Notes: generated from the letters alone by a model not told the origin. A DNA stretch of 64,000 bases from Neurospora crassa OR74A (GCF_000182925.2 NC_026505.1:2170001-2234000), one strand, 5' to 3'; positions 10,505 through 21,323 are shown, numbered from the stretch's first letter. Numbers and translations are program-made.

Positions 10505-12381
10505 ATGGATGTCCACCTGCTTGTTTATGACCTCTCACGAGGTTTGGCGAAACAAATGTCCGTCGGTCTTCTCGGTTTCCAGTTAGACGCTGTTTACCAT
10601 ACCTCAATTCAATTGAACGGAAGGGAATATGTGTACGATGGCAACATCGTCTCCATCATCCCAGGATCTTCGCACCTCGGGCGGCCTTTGGAGGAGATGT
10701 ATCTGGGAAAGACTGAGTGTAAGCATTTAGTCTCGGGACTCGGACTACTCGATAGTTCAATGCGCTGACGGTATTGTTCCAAGTGCCAATGGAAGTGATC
10801 GAGGAGTATTTAGACTCACTGAGGGAAATCTACACAGTCGAGGTAAGTGAGGATAGGACCCTACTTGCTTGAAGTGAGAACAGCCACTGACCGCCTCCTC
10901 GACTACAACAGACGTATGATCTTTGGACACATAACTGCAACAACTTTTCTAATGACCTAGCGACGTTTCTTCTTGGAAAGGGCATTCCCGACTACATTGT
11001 CAACATGCCCCAGACAGTGCTCAGCTCGCCCATGGGACAGATGCTGATGCCTATGCTCAACCAGCAAATTCACGCCAACAAGCGTGGCGGTGGTATTTTG
11101 GGTATTCAGCAAAACACCCCTGGGAGCACGTCTAAACCAAAAGCAGAACTACATCACCACGAGGGCAAGGTTCACAATGTCACCAACCTGAATGAGCTCC
11201 AGTCTCTTTTGGAGAAGTTTCAGAACTCATGCGCTGTGGTCTTCTTCACTTCAGCAACCTGTCCACCATGCAAGGTGCTTTACCCTCTTTACGATCAGCT
11301 AGCAGCTGAGGTAGGAGACAAGGGTGTTTTGATCAAGGTTGATGTCTTGGCCGCCTTTGACGTGGGAAGCGCATACTCGGTCAGCGCAACACCTACGTTT
11401 GTCACCTTTTTGAAGGGCAAGCAAGAAAACCGATGGAGCGGTGCAGACCGAGGAGCGCTGCAGGGAAACGTGCGTCTTTTGGTTCAGATGGCGTGGCCAG
11501 CCCATGCGCACCAGTCTTTGAACCTCCCAACGTTCTCGAATCCTGGAACGAAGCCGGTCCTCTACACTAAAGTTCCGCCGCTGGAGAAACTGCTTGCAAA
11601 AATGGGCTCAGACGCCGAGAACCCAGCAGTTCAGGGTGTGAAACATTTCATCGAGGCTCGATCGCAAGACGGGCCTGCAGAGGCGACACTGCCCGATATG
11701 GCCGCCTTCACAACCTTTGTGCGCCAGTCAATCAAGAACGTACCTACGGATACCCTCTTTACGGTCGTCGATTTGATGAGGATCGGTCTTGTCGATCCTC
11801 GCTTCAGCGGATATCTGGCCGAGGAGGTGGTACACGGGACCGTTACAGCGCTGCTCGAGCACATCAACGACCTGAAGGAGTGCCCGTATGCTCTTCGCTT
11901 AGTTACCCTACAGATGGCTTGCAACCTCTTTTCCAGTCAATTGTACGCCGATGAGGTTCTCAGCAACGACAAGCTACGAACTTGCCTCACGCAGCTCGTT
12001 TCAGCCAGCTTCCTCGACGACAACCATAACAACGTGCGGGTAGCAGCGGCATCTCTGCTTTTCAACATCGCGCTGGCGAACAGTCGCAAGAGACAGGATG
12101 GGCCGGGCGACGTGCTTCCGCAAGACGATCAGATTGAGCTGGCAGCCTCCATTCTGGAGGCCATCGCCCAGGAGGAATCTTCGGGTGAAGCGCTTGAAGG
12201 TATGCTGTTGGCTTTGGGATACCTTGCCTATCGGATGCCACTTGACGGCGAGCTCTCGGACCTGTTGAGAACCATGGATGCTGGGAACAGCATTTTGGAA
12301 AAGAAGAAGGCTTTTCCTGATATGAAGTTGATCGATGAGGTTGGGAGCGAGTTGTTGGGTAGGGGATTGAATAAGCCCTAG
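10505..12381 (+). CDS. PPPDE peptidase - thioredoxin - PUL domain fusion protein
   Basis: Three-domain protein of 580 residues from exons 10505-10718, 10784-10842 and 10912-12381. The N-terminal PPPDE (DUF862/DeSI-type) cysteine peptidase fold has its likely catalytic pair at His32 (AVYHTSI) and Cys100 (HNCNNFSND). Relatives remove SUMO or ubiquitin. A thioredoxin domain follows (about 180-290), with a CPPC active site at 208-211 and the cis-Pro region SATPTFV. The C-terminal half (about 305-580) looks like a PUL domain, the armadillo-type module of Doa1/Ufd3/Lub1 and PLAA that binds the Cdc48 C-terminus. Together this suggests a redox-linked deconjugating enzyme acting with Cdc48. That role is inference; the domain order is seen. 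The first intron uses a CCAAG acceptor. The small second exon (59 nt) carries TELPMEVIEEYLDSL and joins in phase. It is cytosolic by lack of a signal peptide. Confidence 0.88.
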
Positions 12382-13367
12382 ACTAGAGAGGTGTGTATGG
12401 CGTTGGGTGATCGTGTCACGGAGGTGTTACTTGCAGTTACTGGAGTTTGCGTGTTGTCTAGCGTTCAGGCGTTTTTGCAAGGTGATGTGTGGTTCTGGCA
12501 TACGGTTCGTTGTTCTCTTGGTTGTTGGTTACTGGGTCGCCCGTGTTGGGAATTATCGTTTTTAGAAACATGTCGCTCGGATGGCGGCGTCTTGGCCGCC
12601 GAATTTTGCATAGAAATATCGAACAAGAAGACGTCCACTCATGCGCGGTATGTACTCTGTTGTTTGTCTTCTTCGGCGTCCACGAGTCTCGAGATCCTGC
12701 TTACTTTTGTCACCAGCTTCGAACTTTGAGTGAACTTAAACTCTGCTTGACATCAAAATAACCCAGTACCGAAACCTGATCTGGACTTCCCCAACCCCAA
12801 TGACGTACCACAGAGAAAGCGCGATCCAGTCTTGTTGATTTGGTGATCAAGCAACGGGAGCTGCCGTGGCAGGAAGAAAGACTCCGCCTGCCAAATGCAC
12901 GTCAACAAACGGCCCACTAAACCCCTTGCAGAATCCAGCCCATCTTGGCATCGAGGTCCTGTGGTACACGATCTCTGGTAGGGCAGGTCCAAACGTACCT
13001 GCATCCCGAGCTACTTGCATCATCGAAATTCTGCTCCTAGCTCGCAGAATCTGGGGGGAATAAGCATTGAAACCTTTGAGGAGCAAGGTTTGTGAACTTT
13101 CCTGCTTTTTCTCTCCATCACTGCCCACTGAAGTCCCAGTTTTGCTCCTCAAGCACCTTCAGCACGTATCGCGTTACCGGTTGTTTCTACCTGACAGCAC
13201 GAGCGCGAGTCTCCCTACGGTGGCCCAAGTGTGACCTAGGTCGTTTATAAAACTGGTCCAAGCTCCCATCTGCAGCCAGCTGTTAGCCATTTTATATCAA
13301 CACCTCCACCACACTTACAAAATTCAATACTCACGCCCAGACCTTGAACTTTTGACTTCAACCTTTT

Positions 13368-13525
13368 TAGCTTCCTTCCTTCTTTCGCTTCTTCTTCCTT
13401 TTTTTTACTACCTTTTTTTTTTTTCTCTTTCCCTTTTTCGCCTTCGTCTTCTTCTTTTCCTTTTCTTCTTATTCTTCTCATCTTTTTCTTCTCGTTTTCT
13501 TCTTCTTTTTCTTTCTTTCTTTTTG
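13368..13525. repeat. Pyrimidine (C/T) tract
   Basis: About 155 bp, almost purely T and C on the plus strand with T runs up to 10. It is followed within 30 bp by a purine-rich segment with a 14-G run at 13,556-13,569. Confidence 0.85.
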
Positions 13526-13581
13526 GCCCCGGCCCGAGAAGGGGGAGGTGGGAGAGGGGGGGGGGGGGGAGGAGAGCGGGA

Positions 13582-13651
13582 TCCATTTGCATTGTTACCT
13601 TACCCCAACTCAAAAATTTGGAGAACCAACTGCAGGGTCCATTTGCATTGT
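13582..13651. repeat. Duplicated 14-bp motif TCCATTTGCATTGT
   Basis: The motif occurs at 13,582-13,595 and 13,638-13,651 in the same orientation. The two copies then continue as TACC and CACC, a T/C difference. Confidence 0.85.
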
Positions 13652-13673
13652 CACCCTTCTCTTCTGGTCCGGA

Positions 13674-13781
13674 AGCAATGAAGTAATGAAGCAATGAAGT
13701 AATGAAGCAATGAAGTAATGAAGTAATGAAGCAATGAAGTAATGAAGCAATGAAGCAATGAAGCAATGAAGCAATGAAGCA
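13674..13781. repeat. Minisatellite, 8-bp unit AATGAAGY
   Basis: About 13 tandem units. The only variable base is the last one, C or T, always followed by A, so the variants are CpA versus TpA. It is contiguous with the 10-bp array. Confidence 0.95.
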
Positions 13782-13921
13782 ATAGGAGTTAATGGGAGTT
13801 AATGGGAGTCAATGGGAGTCAATGGGAGTTAATGGGAGTCAATGGGAGTTAATGGGAGTCAATGGGAGTCAATGGGAGTCAATGGGAGTCAATGGGAGTC
13901 AATGAGAGTTGCCGGGAGTTG
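13782..13921. repeat. Minisatellite, 10-bp unit AATGGGAGTY
   Basis: About 13 tandem units directly follow the 8-bp array, sharing the AATG start and the Y ending. The terminal Y again alternates C and T before A. The last units (AATGAGAGTT, GCCGGGAGTT) are degenerate. Confidence 0.95.
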
Positions 13922-14317
13922 AGGTGACGTTGCAGGAGACGGCTTATCAAGGTTATCTTAGCACAAGGATTTGGAAACCACTCCCCAGTGCAAGCCTAAT
14001 GCTTGCAGCTGGTTAGACTTCAAGTTTTTAGAACTTTTGGATAAACGACCCAAGGCACACTTGGGCCACCGTAGTCTCCCCCGGATTCAGCGCTACTGCA
14101 GGACACCAACACCACATCCTTGGTTCGCCCTGGCAACTGCAACCCAGACGCCCCCCCCATTGCAGTGTAAACATTGGCCCGATCCCTGCTCCCTTGTCAC
14201 CAAAAGCATATGAATGTGGAAGTTGTGCCGTGCCGTAGGGCGCAACGAGCCTTTCCCTTACACACGGCAGGTACCTAGTCACACAGCTTCCACTTACAGC
14301 TACCTCTACCTCTACCA

Positions 14318-14341
14318 CAGCAGCAGCAGCAGCAGCAGCAG
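14318..14341. repeat. (CAG)8 microsatellite
   Basis: Eight perfect CAG units in the presumed 5' UTR/promoter of the kinesin gene. Confidence 0.9.
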
Positions 14342-14508
14342 CGAAGTCACTACACCTAGGTGCCTCGACCTCACCTGCCTTTGTCAGTGTGGGTGGGCAC
14401 CTCATCCAGGTTGGTGGTCTTCAATAAGTGGAAGCAGCAGCACCCCTCCCCAGCTCCCGCCCTACTACCTTACGACTCGATCATTCAAGGATAGCATCCA
14501 TCTCTTAC

Positions 14509-16615
14509 ATGTTCAACCTTCTTCAACTGCGCTTTCGCAACACCATTGTGGATATCGAAGATACTTTATACGACATATCTTTGGAGCCGCGCCTCATGCC
14601 GAACTCCCTCGACGTCCACCAGCGGCAGACCCGCTCCAATGTCTCGACTCCGACTTTGCGTCCTCGAGATGATACGGCTTCGTCTTTCGTTTCCAAGGAT
14701 CCCGGGGCAAATGTTCGGGTGGTGGTGAGAGTAAGAGCATTTTTGCCTCGCGGTAAGTTGGAAATCCATGTGTTTATTCCACCACCAGACACTGCTCACT
14801 CCTATGCTAACACGTTTGCTTATCATAGAACTCGAGCGCAATGCTAAATGCATTGTTGAGATGGACCCGGCAACAGAACGAACATCCCTTCTGGTTCCCC
14901 AGGAGACAGACTTCGCTAATGCTCGAGGTGCCCGGTCTCGCAGGGTACTGGAGGAGAAGTCGTTTACCTTTGATAAGAGCTTCTGGAGTCATAATACAGA
15001 AGACGAGCACTACGCGACACAGGAGCATGTCTACGACAGCTTGGGCGAGGAATTTCTCGATCACAACTTCGAAGGATACCACACCTGTATCTTTGCCTAC
15101 GGTCAGACTGGCTCGGGGAAGTCTTATACCATGATGGGAACGCCCGATCAACCCGGACTTATCCCCAGAACTTGTGAAGATCTGTTCCAGCGCATTGCTT
15201 CCGCCCAGGACGAGACGCCCAATATCAGCTATAATGTCAAAGTCAGCTATTTCGAAGTTTACAATGAACATGTGCGAGACCTTCTCGCTCCTGTCGTGCC
15301 CAACAAGCCGCCATACTACCTCAAAGTCCGCGAATCTCCTACCGAGGGTCCATATGTCAAAGACCTGACCGAGGTTCCCGTGCGAGGTCTCGAAGAGATC
15401 ATCAGGTGGATGCGTATTGGCGATAGAAGCCGCACAGTAGCCAGCACCAAGATGAACGACACCAGTAGCCGCAGCCATGCCGTCTTTACTATTATGCTCA
15501 AACAGATCCACCACGACCTAGAGACAGATGATACTACAGAGCGCAGCAGTCGTATCCGCCTTGTCGACTTAGCTGGCAGCGAGCGAGCAAAGTCCACCGA
15601 GGCGACTGGCCAACGCCTCCGTGAAGGGAGCAATATCAACAAGTCCCTAACCACTCTGGGGCGTGTCATCGCCGCACTTGCCGATCCGAAGTCAAGCGCA
15701 AGCCGCCCTTCTTCTCCCGTAAAATCCGGAAGAGGACGAACGCCAGGGCCAGCCAACTCCGTGGTCCCCTACCGTGACAGCGTTCTCACCTGGCTCCTCA
15801 AAGATTCCCTTGGCGGCAACTCCAAAACCGCCATGATAGCCTGCATCTCCCCCACCGACTATGACGAGACGCTCTCCACGCTCCGCTACGCCGACCAAGC
15901 CAAGCGCATTCGTACCCGTGCCGTGGTCAATCAAGTCGATGGCGTCAGCGCCGCTGAGCGCGACGCCCAGATTGCCGCCATGGCTGCCGAGATCCGCCAG
16001 TTACAGTTGGTTGTGAGCGACAGCCAAACCCGTGAAAAGAGCGCTCTCGACGCCGAACAGCAGCTCGAGGAATATCAAGCGCGTGTCCGAGGCCTGCAGC
16101 AGCTGATGGAGGAGAAGAGCCTGGTGGCCGAGGGCAAAATCCGGTCTCTACAGACGGAAAATGAAGCGTTGCGGTTGCATCTCAAGTTGGCCCTGGAGAG
16201 TCTTCGCAACCCTATCAAGGTGTCTTCATTCCCCACTACCTCGCTGGCCATGTCCGCCGGGGACTCGACCGTGCCGCTGATGGCCATGGGTGAGGTTAGT
16301 ACCGCCCACGGCCGAAAGATGGAAAATAAGTTGGTGGACGACCCCTTCGTCGATAGCGGCAGTGGCGTCACTAGTGATGACGATCAAGGCCTCATTTATG
16401 GACATGATGATGATTATGACACTTACGAAGAAGAAGACGACGACGACGAAGATACAATTGATCTCAGCGAAAAGGCTCATGACATGAACGAGTATATGAG
16501 TGGTTTGCTCAAGGATTTGAGCATGTTTAGACGCAAGATCGGGGATGATAAGACGAGGTTTCTGGATGAGTTGGGCGTCAGGAAACCGCTGGGGGTGAGG
16601 ACTAATATCATATGA
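14509..16615 (+). CDS. Kinesin-3 (Unc104/KIF1-related) motor, short form without FHA or PH domain
   Basis: Plus-end microtubule motor of 676 residues from exons 14509-14752 and 14829-16615. An 80-residue N-terminal extension precedes the motor, which starts at VRVVVRVRAFLPRELE. ATPase motifs are the P-loop GQTGSGKS (173-180), switch I NDTSSRSH (291-298) and switch II DLAGSE (328-333). The blocks FEGYHTCIFAYGQTG, GLIPRTCEDLF and ESPTEGPYVKDL are typical of kinesin-3. A Ser/Pro/Arg insert (SSASRPSSPVKSGRGRTPG) sits where loop 12, the K-loop, is expected. A predicted coiled coil (about 455-540) and a very acidic tail (DDDYDTYEEEDDDDED) follow. The FHA and PH cargo domains of full-length Unc104 are absent, so it is more like the second, shorter kinesin-3 known in Neurospora and linked to mitochondrial transport. 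That orthology is inference. The first in-frame ATG is 14509. Confidence 0.9.
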
Positions 16616-17712
16616 TGACGAAGTTGGTCTGGATTCGACGTGTTTTGGTGAACGGATTGATGGGATAACGCAAGCAAGCCAGGAAGGAGTTTACGGACGG
16701 CGTTTTACAAAGGTTGAACGTATGAGTCAACGAGTTTGGTCCTGGTGGCGTGGATCTATAGCTTGAGGAAAATGAGAAGGGCTTTACATGGAAGACGCAA
16801 AGGATAGGAAAGGGAAGGAAAGCAGGTAAAAGCCATGGCGATGGGTGGAGTTTGGCCTGGACAAGGTGCGGCGGTAGGCATTTGCTTTCAACTTCACATT
16901 TTCTTTCTCTCATCGTTGTCTTCATTATACACCGGAGTTATGTACAAGTTCTGGCTCGGCGTGGTTTCGGTTTCTCTTTGGCAATATCTGTATTTCTTAA
17001 ACTTCTATTCCCCGGGTATATCGTTTTTCTGCGGTCAGTATGGGGCATAACAAGCATAATGCTCCATCAGGGACTTTTAAGGTCTAAATCCATCAATGGA
17101 ACTTGATTGACATCCGAAACAAAAGAAGAGTATTCCCAGAACGACGTAAAGTGTATCCTCATTCATCACTCTCTCTATTCACGACAATGCCGAACTGAAT
17201 AGATGAGTATGCGCCAGGACGGGCTGGTGACCGAAGCCAGGAAACTGGCATTATTGTAAAACAAAAACTCAATACGCCTCCTCCCCGTCATTTTCCTTAC
17301 CCATTTTCCATCATCCCTATCTCCTAGAACAAGTGAAAGTACTCCAAACTAACGCCAAACTAATGCCATCCATTCCTGCATCCTTCGGTTCGTCCATCTA
17401 GGTTGTCCTGGGGAGTATCTGGAATCATGAATGAATATTTGGATCCCACTGCAAAGAACGGCAGTTGTTGCCATCCCCCACTACAGTGTCGCTTGCGGTG
17501 TGCACATGGCGTTGTGCTAAACAAGAGGAACAAGCGATGCCTGTGTACTGACAGGTTGCTTCAGAAGGTTCAACGAGCACGCCGAGGCATCGTGGTGGTG
17601 TGTCGAAAAACTGTATCTCGATCTTGAAGAGGAGGAGAGAAGCCTCTATTTTTTTTCTTTTTTTTGGCTCTAGTTACGCTTCTGGTAACTCTTCCTGGTG
17701 TTCTACTTCTCC
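16616..17712. other. Convergent 3' region, kinesin (+) / NOPCHAP1-like (-)
   Basis: 1.1 kb with the 3' UTRs of both genes. There is a T-rich run near 17,648-17,667. No gene is seen. Confidence 0.5.
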
Positions 17713-18573
17713 TCATTCATCCGCCTGTTGATCCGCCTGGTTATTTACCCAGTCCTGGACATTCTTTTGCGACTCTTTAGCACCGACGCGGGTGCGAGGA
17801 ATTAGCATCTTCCTGCGAGGGGCCCCGGGAATCTCGGTGTAATCGCCTGTCACAGATGGCTGGTCATCCACCCAGTCCTGGACATCTTGACCTTGCACAG
17901 GAGGGGAGGGACTGCCTTCTTTGATGGCGGTTGTCTTCTTTGGGGATGATACTTCCCGCGAGAAGGAGCCTGAGCTTTCTGCGCTGTCCGCAGATGCTTG
18001 TGTGTCTAAAGAGCCCTCCCTGGCATTTATCCTTTCCAGGATTGGAATCTTGATAATACGCGTCTCTCCTTCTGAGCTGCTGCTACCACTGGAGTTGGAG
18101 GAGGAGGAGGACGGCGCTCGGCGCTTTCGGTTGTTGTTGTTGGTTGTGTGCCTGACTTTAACCGGCTCTGAGATGAATGGCTCAGTATCGCTGTCGCCAT
18201 CAGCAGCACCATTCCCGGCCAAAGGTTGCCCGTTGGGCATCACAATCTCCTTCTTTGGTTCCTCCGACTCCAGCACGCCCGAGTAGAGATTCATCTCGAT
18301 GACCTGCGTGTCGACCTCCTCGTCATCATCGATCTCAATTCGAGCAGCCTTAGGGTCGGCTGCCATCAGCTCTTGCGTCTCGCGATTCGCACGGGCCATC
18401 TCCTCTAGAAAGCCGGGGAGCTTGCTGGCTAGCTCGGAGTTCCCAAGCGTGGAAAAATCAACGCGCATATCAGGCTTGCGGGCAGAGCCAGCCTCTTGGG
18501 CGGTGTGAGGGCGAAGGTCAACGACTTCGTCCATGGCGTCGTCCATCTTGGGCCGAAATGCCATGATGGTCAT
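17713..18573 (-). CDS. NOPCHAP1-like (DUF4598) protein, putative snoRNP assembly factor
   Basis: Single exon, 286 residues. The conserved core is near residues 45-105: KLPGFLEEMARANRETQEL, then an acidic DDDEE turn and VIEMNLYSGVLE. It resembles the DUF4598/NOPCHAP1 family, which in animals links the R2TP complex to NOP58 during box C/D snoRNP assembly. The rest is low complexity: a basic NNNNRKRRAPSSSSS segment (likely nuclear localisation), Ser-rich parts, and two similar short motifs VQDWVDDQ and VQDWVNNQ near the C-terminus. Family assignment rests on this short core, so function is inference. Start ATG is at 18,573, with alternative in-frame ATGs at codons 4 and 10. Confidence 0.6.
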   Translation of the reverse strand: MTIMAFRPKMDDAMDEVVDLRPHTAQEAGSARKPDMRVDFSTLGNSELASKLPGFLEEMARANRETQELMAADPKAARIEIDDDEEVDTQVIEMNLYSGVLESEEPKKEIVMPNGQPLAGNGAADGDSDTEPFISEPVKVRHTTNNNNRKRRAPSSSSSNSSGSSSSEGETRIIKIPILERINAREGSLDTQASADSAESSGSFSREVSSPKKTTAIKEGSPSPPVQGQDVQDWVDDQPSVTGDYTEIPGAPRRKMLIPRTRVGAKESQKNVQDWVNNQADQQADE

Positions 18574-20318
18574 TTCTCAACAGCTTGGGGACCAGGGCAA
18601 TGTCGTATACTGAAGTGAGGATTGGTGTGAGTGAGTGAACTGAGAAGGGGGTGAAATCGAAAGTTTCTGGAACGTATCGGCAAGAAATGTCAGTGGAAAT
18701 TGTGGTGAAGTGGACAAAACTCAACGCACAGGGTTAGGGGAGCCCAAGTTGCATGACGTCGAACAATTGCTGGTCGAGACGTTCCTTTTCTTCAAAAATG
18801 TTGAAGTGTCACTTCTCGTAGCCGCCACGCTCGATCACAAACCGGGGGAGAGTATTTTCCATAACGGCTCGTGGGTGTCATGGTGAGATTGAAGGTGATC
18901 TGAACTTGGGCCTCAGCCCGCGGATGACAGAACTTCAAGTGGATCCATACTACCACGAATCCCGGTATCGCCCTGCCCGGTCTGCAGCTGCCGAATTGGA
19001 TTCCCATGCTTCAGCGGGGTGCTCTCCTCGTTCCCAGCAGCGTTAGCGGAGAGGATTTCCACTAACAAGTTGAATAAAAAAGCCCAGTGTAGCCTGTTAT
19101 GATGCTCATTAGGAAGCATCTCCAAATTTCATTTACGCCGAGGGAGATGGTAAAGCCGCACAGGTCATACCCGACATACTGTGTACATTGCCGTTCTAGC
19201 GTCCTCTAGGTAATGAGTCCGGTGCTATCACATCTACACGTACAGGCTACTATATTACCTCACACGCATTGATACATACCCTCTGTTGTTGTTATGAGGT
19301 CCGCTTTGCCCGGTACAGTGAGAGTTCCGCGTAGCCAAACACCGACTTCAAATTACCATGATATTACGCAGAATAGCAACAGTGTTCCAGATATACTACC
19401 GGCATTTAGGGAGTTTAAGTACAGCAACTTTTACGACGTCTTACCACCCAGACCAATGCTTTACATTAGGTAACTATCCCACATACGTACCCACAGATAG
19501 CTTTACTTATAGATGGGAATGCCGCAATCCTTTTTCATATCGTGGGATTTGGCACAGCGGCCTCGCTCCTCCGCACCCTCCACACAACTGATACAAATCT
19601 CGAAAGGACCCGCCGTTCGTCTGGGACCGTTGAAACGATGTCGAGCATGTGTGAGTGAGTATGGCTTGAGAGCCGGTGATGTGACGTCTGCCAGGGCGGC
19701 TGTTGGTGGTTGAAACCTGGGGAACCTGATCCCCTGTCGCCTCTCTGACACCCCTCGTCAGCTGAAAGGCAGTGATAGTGTTTCATCTCGTAGGTCCGGG
19801 ACGACACAGCATCCAACTGATGGAACGCGCAGAGGTACGGTAGCGATAGCCGCCGGCTCATTTGTTTTATCGTCACCTCAAACTTATCCAATTCTGTCTC
19901 TTCATCTGTTCGTCCGATGTTCTAATTAGACCACATATCTAGATTCTTGAATCAACTCATCATTTGTTAACGGTAACAGCCCAATAAAGAAGCCAACCAG
20001 CGTTGGCCATCACATTCGACACTCACAAGATCACAGCAGCAAGCTGTCGCAGATTCCTACTATAGGCTCATAGCCCCTCCCCCTCACTTATTGCTTATGT
20101 ACCTCTAGGGGTAAGGTAGCCACCCTCCTGAACCTACCCTCAGAAACACCACTCTCTCGGCCCTTCCCTTGTATTCTCCAGACATATATATTTATCCCTC
20201 CTCTCACTTAAAGTCGGTTGGAATCTGTGGCACCGTGGGTCATCATCATCAACCTCTGGCATCACCCGACTATCTAGAAAGACACCCCACTCGGCATCAC
20301 TCACCTCCTCTTGAAACA
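18574..20318. promoter_or_regulatory. Divergent promoter region, NOPCHAP1-like (-) / eIF4E (+)
   Basis: 1.7 kb between start codons. No recognisable gene, repeat or RNA. The eIF4E 5' UTR probably covers the CT-rich part after about 20,140. Confidence 0.5.
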
Positions 20319-21323
20319 ATGTCATCAAGACCAGGTCTCTTCACGCGCGGCCTCTCCGGCCTGTCGCAAAGTAACGATGCCAGCGTGAGCTCGCCAGCTG
20401 CAGAGCGGGATGACGCGAAGCGCAACTTCCTCAAGACGATGCGTCCTTTGCCGACGCAGCATTACTGGAACATTTGGTTCGATAGGCATGTATTGAAAGT
20501 CTGTATGCATATGCAATGTGCAGTAGCTTCTAACACATTGCATCTGTACAGACCTGATAAGGACCAACAGGGCAAGTCCGCCGATGGTAGCTACCACTCG
20601 AACTTGGAGAAGCTCGGGTCCACGATCGAAAGCGTCCAGGATTTCTGGCGCTACAACAATAACATGCCCATCGAGAACATCAAGATGCGCGAGTCCATCT
20701 ATCTGTTCAAGGCCGGATTCAAGCCTGTCTGGGAAGACCGCCGCAACATTCTCGGCGGTAGCTGGACCTTCCGCGTCCCCAAGGCCAACGGGGCTGATTT
20801 CTGGACTCGCGTGCAGCTCCTTGCTATCGGAGAGGAGTTGCAGGATGTACTCGAAGAGGGTAAGCTTCATATTATTCCCTAGCTTCTACCTTGATTTGGA
20901 GAGTGACCCCAGTTTTGACAAAAAAAAAACTAATGAAAAAAAAAAAAAGGTGACCAAATCTGCGGCGTAGGCCTCTCAGTCCGCTTCAACGCCCACCTGA
21001 TTTCCATCTGGCACCGTGACGCATCCAAGCAAAAGTCCGTTGACGCCATTCTCCAATTGGTTCTCACCAAGGCCATCCCGGACGACTTTCCCCCACTCAA
21101 GCCGGATAACTACTTTTACAAGAAGCACTCGGACCATGCGGGCTTCAACCCTTCGCCGGAGATGCAGGCCGTTCTCGATTCGCAAAAGGCGAGGGAGCAG
21201 CATGCTGCCGCTGTTGCGAAGGCTCAGGCACAGGCGGCCCAGCAGACGACGGCCCAAGAAGGGGGTCAGAGCCAGCCGGAACCACCCCAGATTGTTGAGG
21301 TGCCGCCTTCGGGCGAGGCATAA
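20319..21323 (+). CDS. eIF4E-family cap-binding protein, class II (4EHP-like)
   Basis: mRNA 5'-cap-binding protein of 282 residues from exons 20319-20485, 20552-20859 and 20950-21323. Cap-stacking positions: the first aromatic is Trp50 (HYWNIWFD). The second, Trp56 in human eIF4E, aligns with Tyr70 (DGSYHSNL). The third is Trp116 (FKPVWEDRRN). Tyr at the second position is a class-II/4EHP feature and suggests a regulator of translation rather than the main initiation factor. VQDFWRYNNN, GGSWTFRV and QICGVGLSVRF are conserved. Intron 1 (66 nt) has a GC donor (AG|GCATGT), a clear branch site TTCTAAC and a CAG acceptor. Intron 2 has a CTAAT branch site inside A runs and an AAAG acceptor. The Ala/Gln-rich tail (about 235-282) is variable. 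It is convergent with cax4. Confidence 0.92.

Larger units (their letters stand above)
12382..14508. other. Intergenic 2.1 kb with repeat cluster upstream of the kinesin gene
   Basis: It holds the 3' UTR of the PPPDE gene and the kinesin promoter. Between 13,370 and 13,920 there is a pyrimidine tract, a 14-G run, a duplicated motif and a two-part minisatellite, all listed separately. The minus-strand ORF through this part only reads the repeat and is not a gene. Confidence 0.6.

Noticed and set aside
13245-13766. 173-codon minus-strand ORF through the repeat cluster
   Set aside because: It reads the pyrimidine tract as Lys/Glu runs and the minisatellite as LLHCFIAS repeats. No start context or homology, so it is an artefact of low-complexity DNA.
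13674-13921. Possible CRISPR-like array
   Set aside because: Units are 8 and 10 bp with no spacers, in a eukaryotic genome. These are minisatellites.
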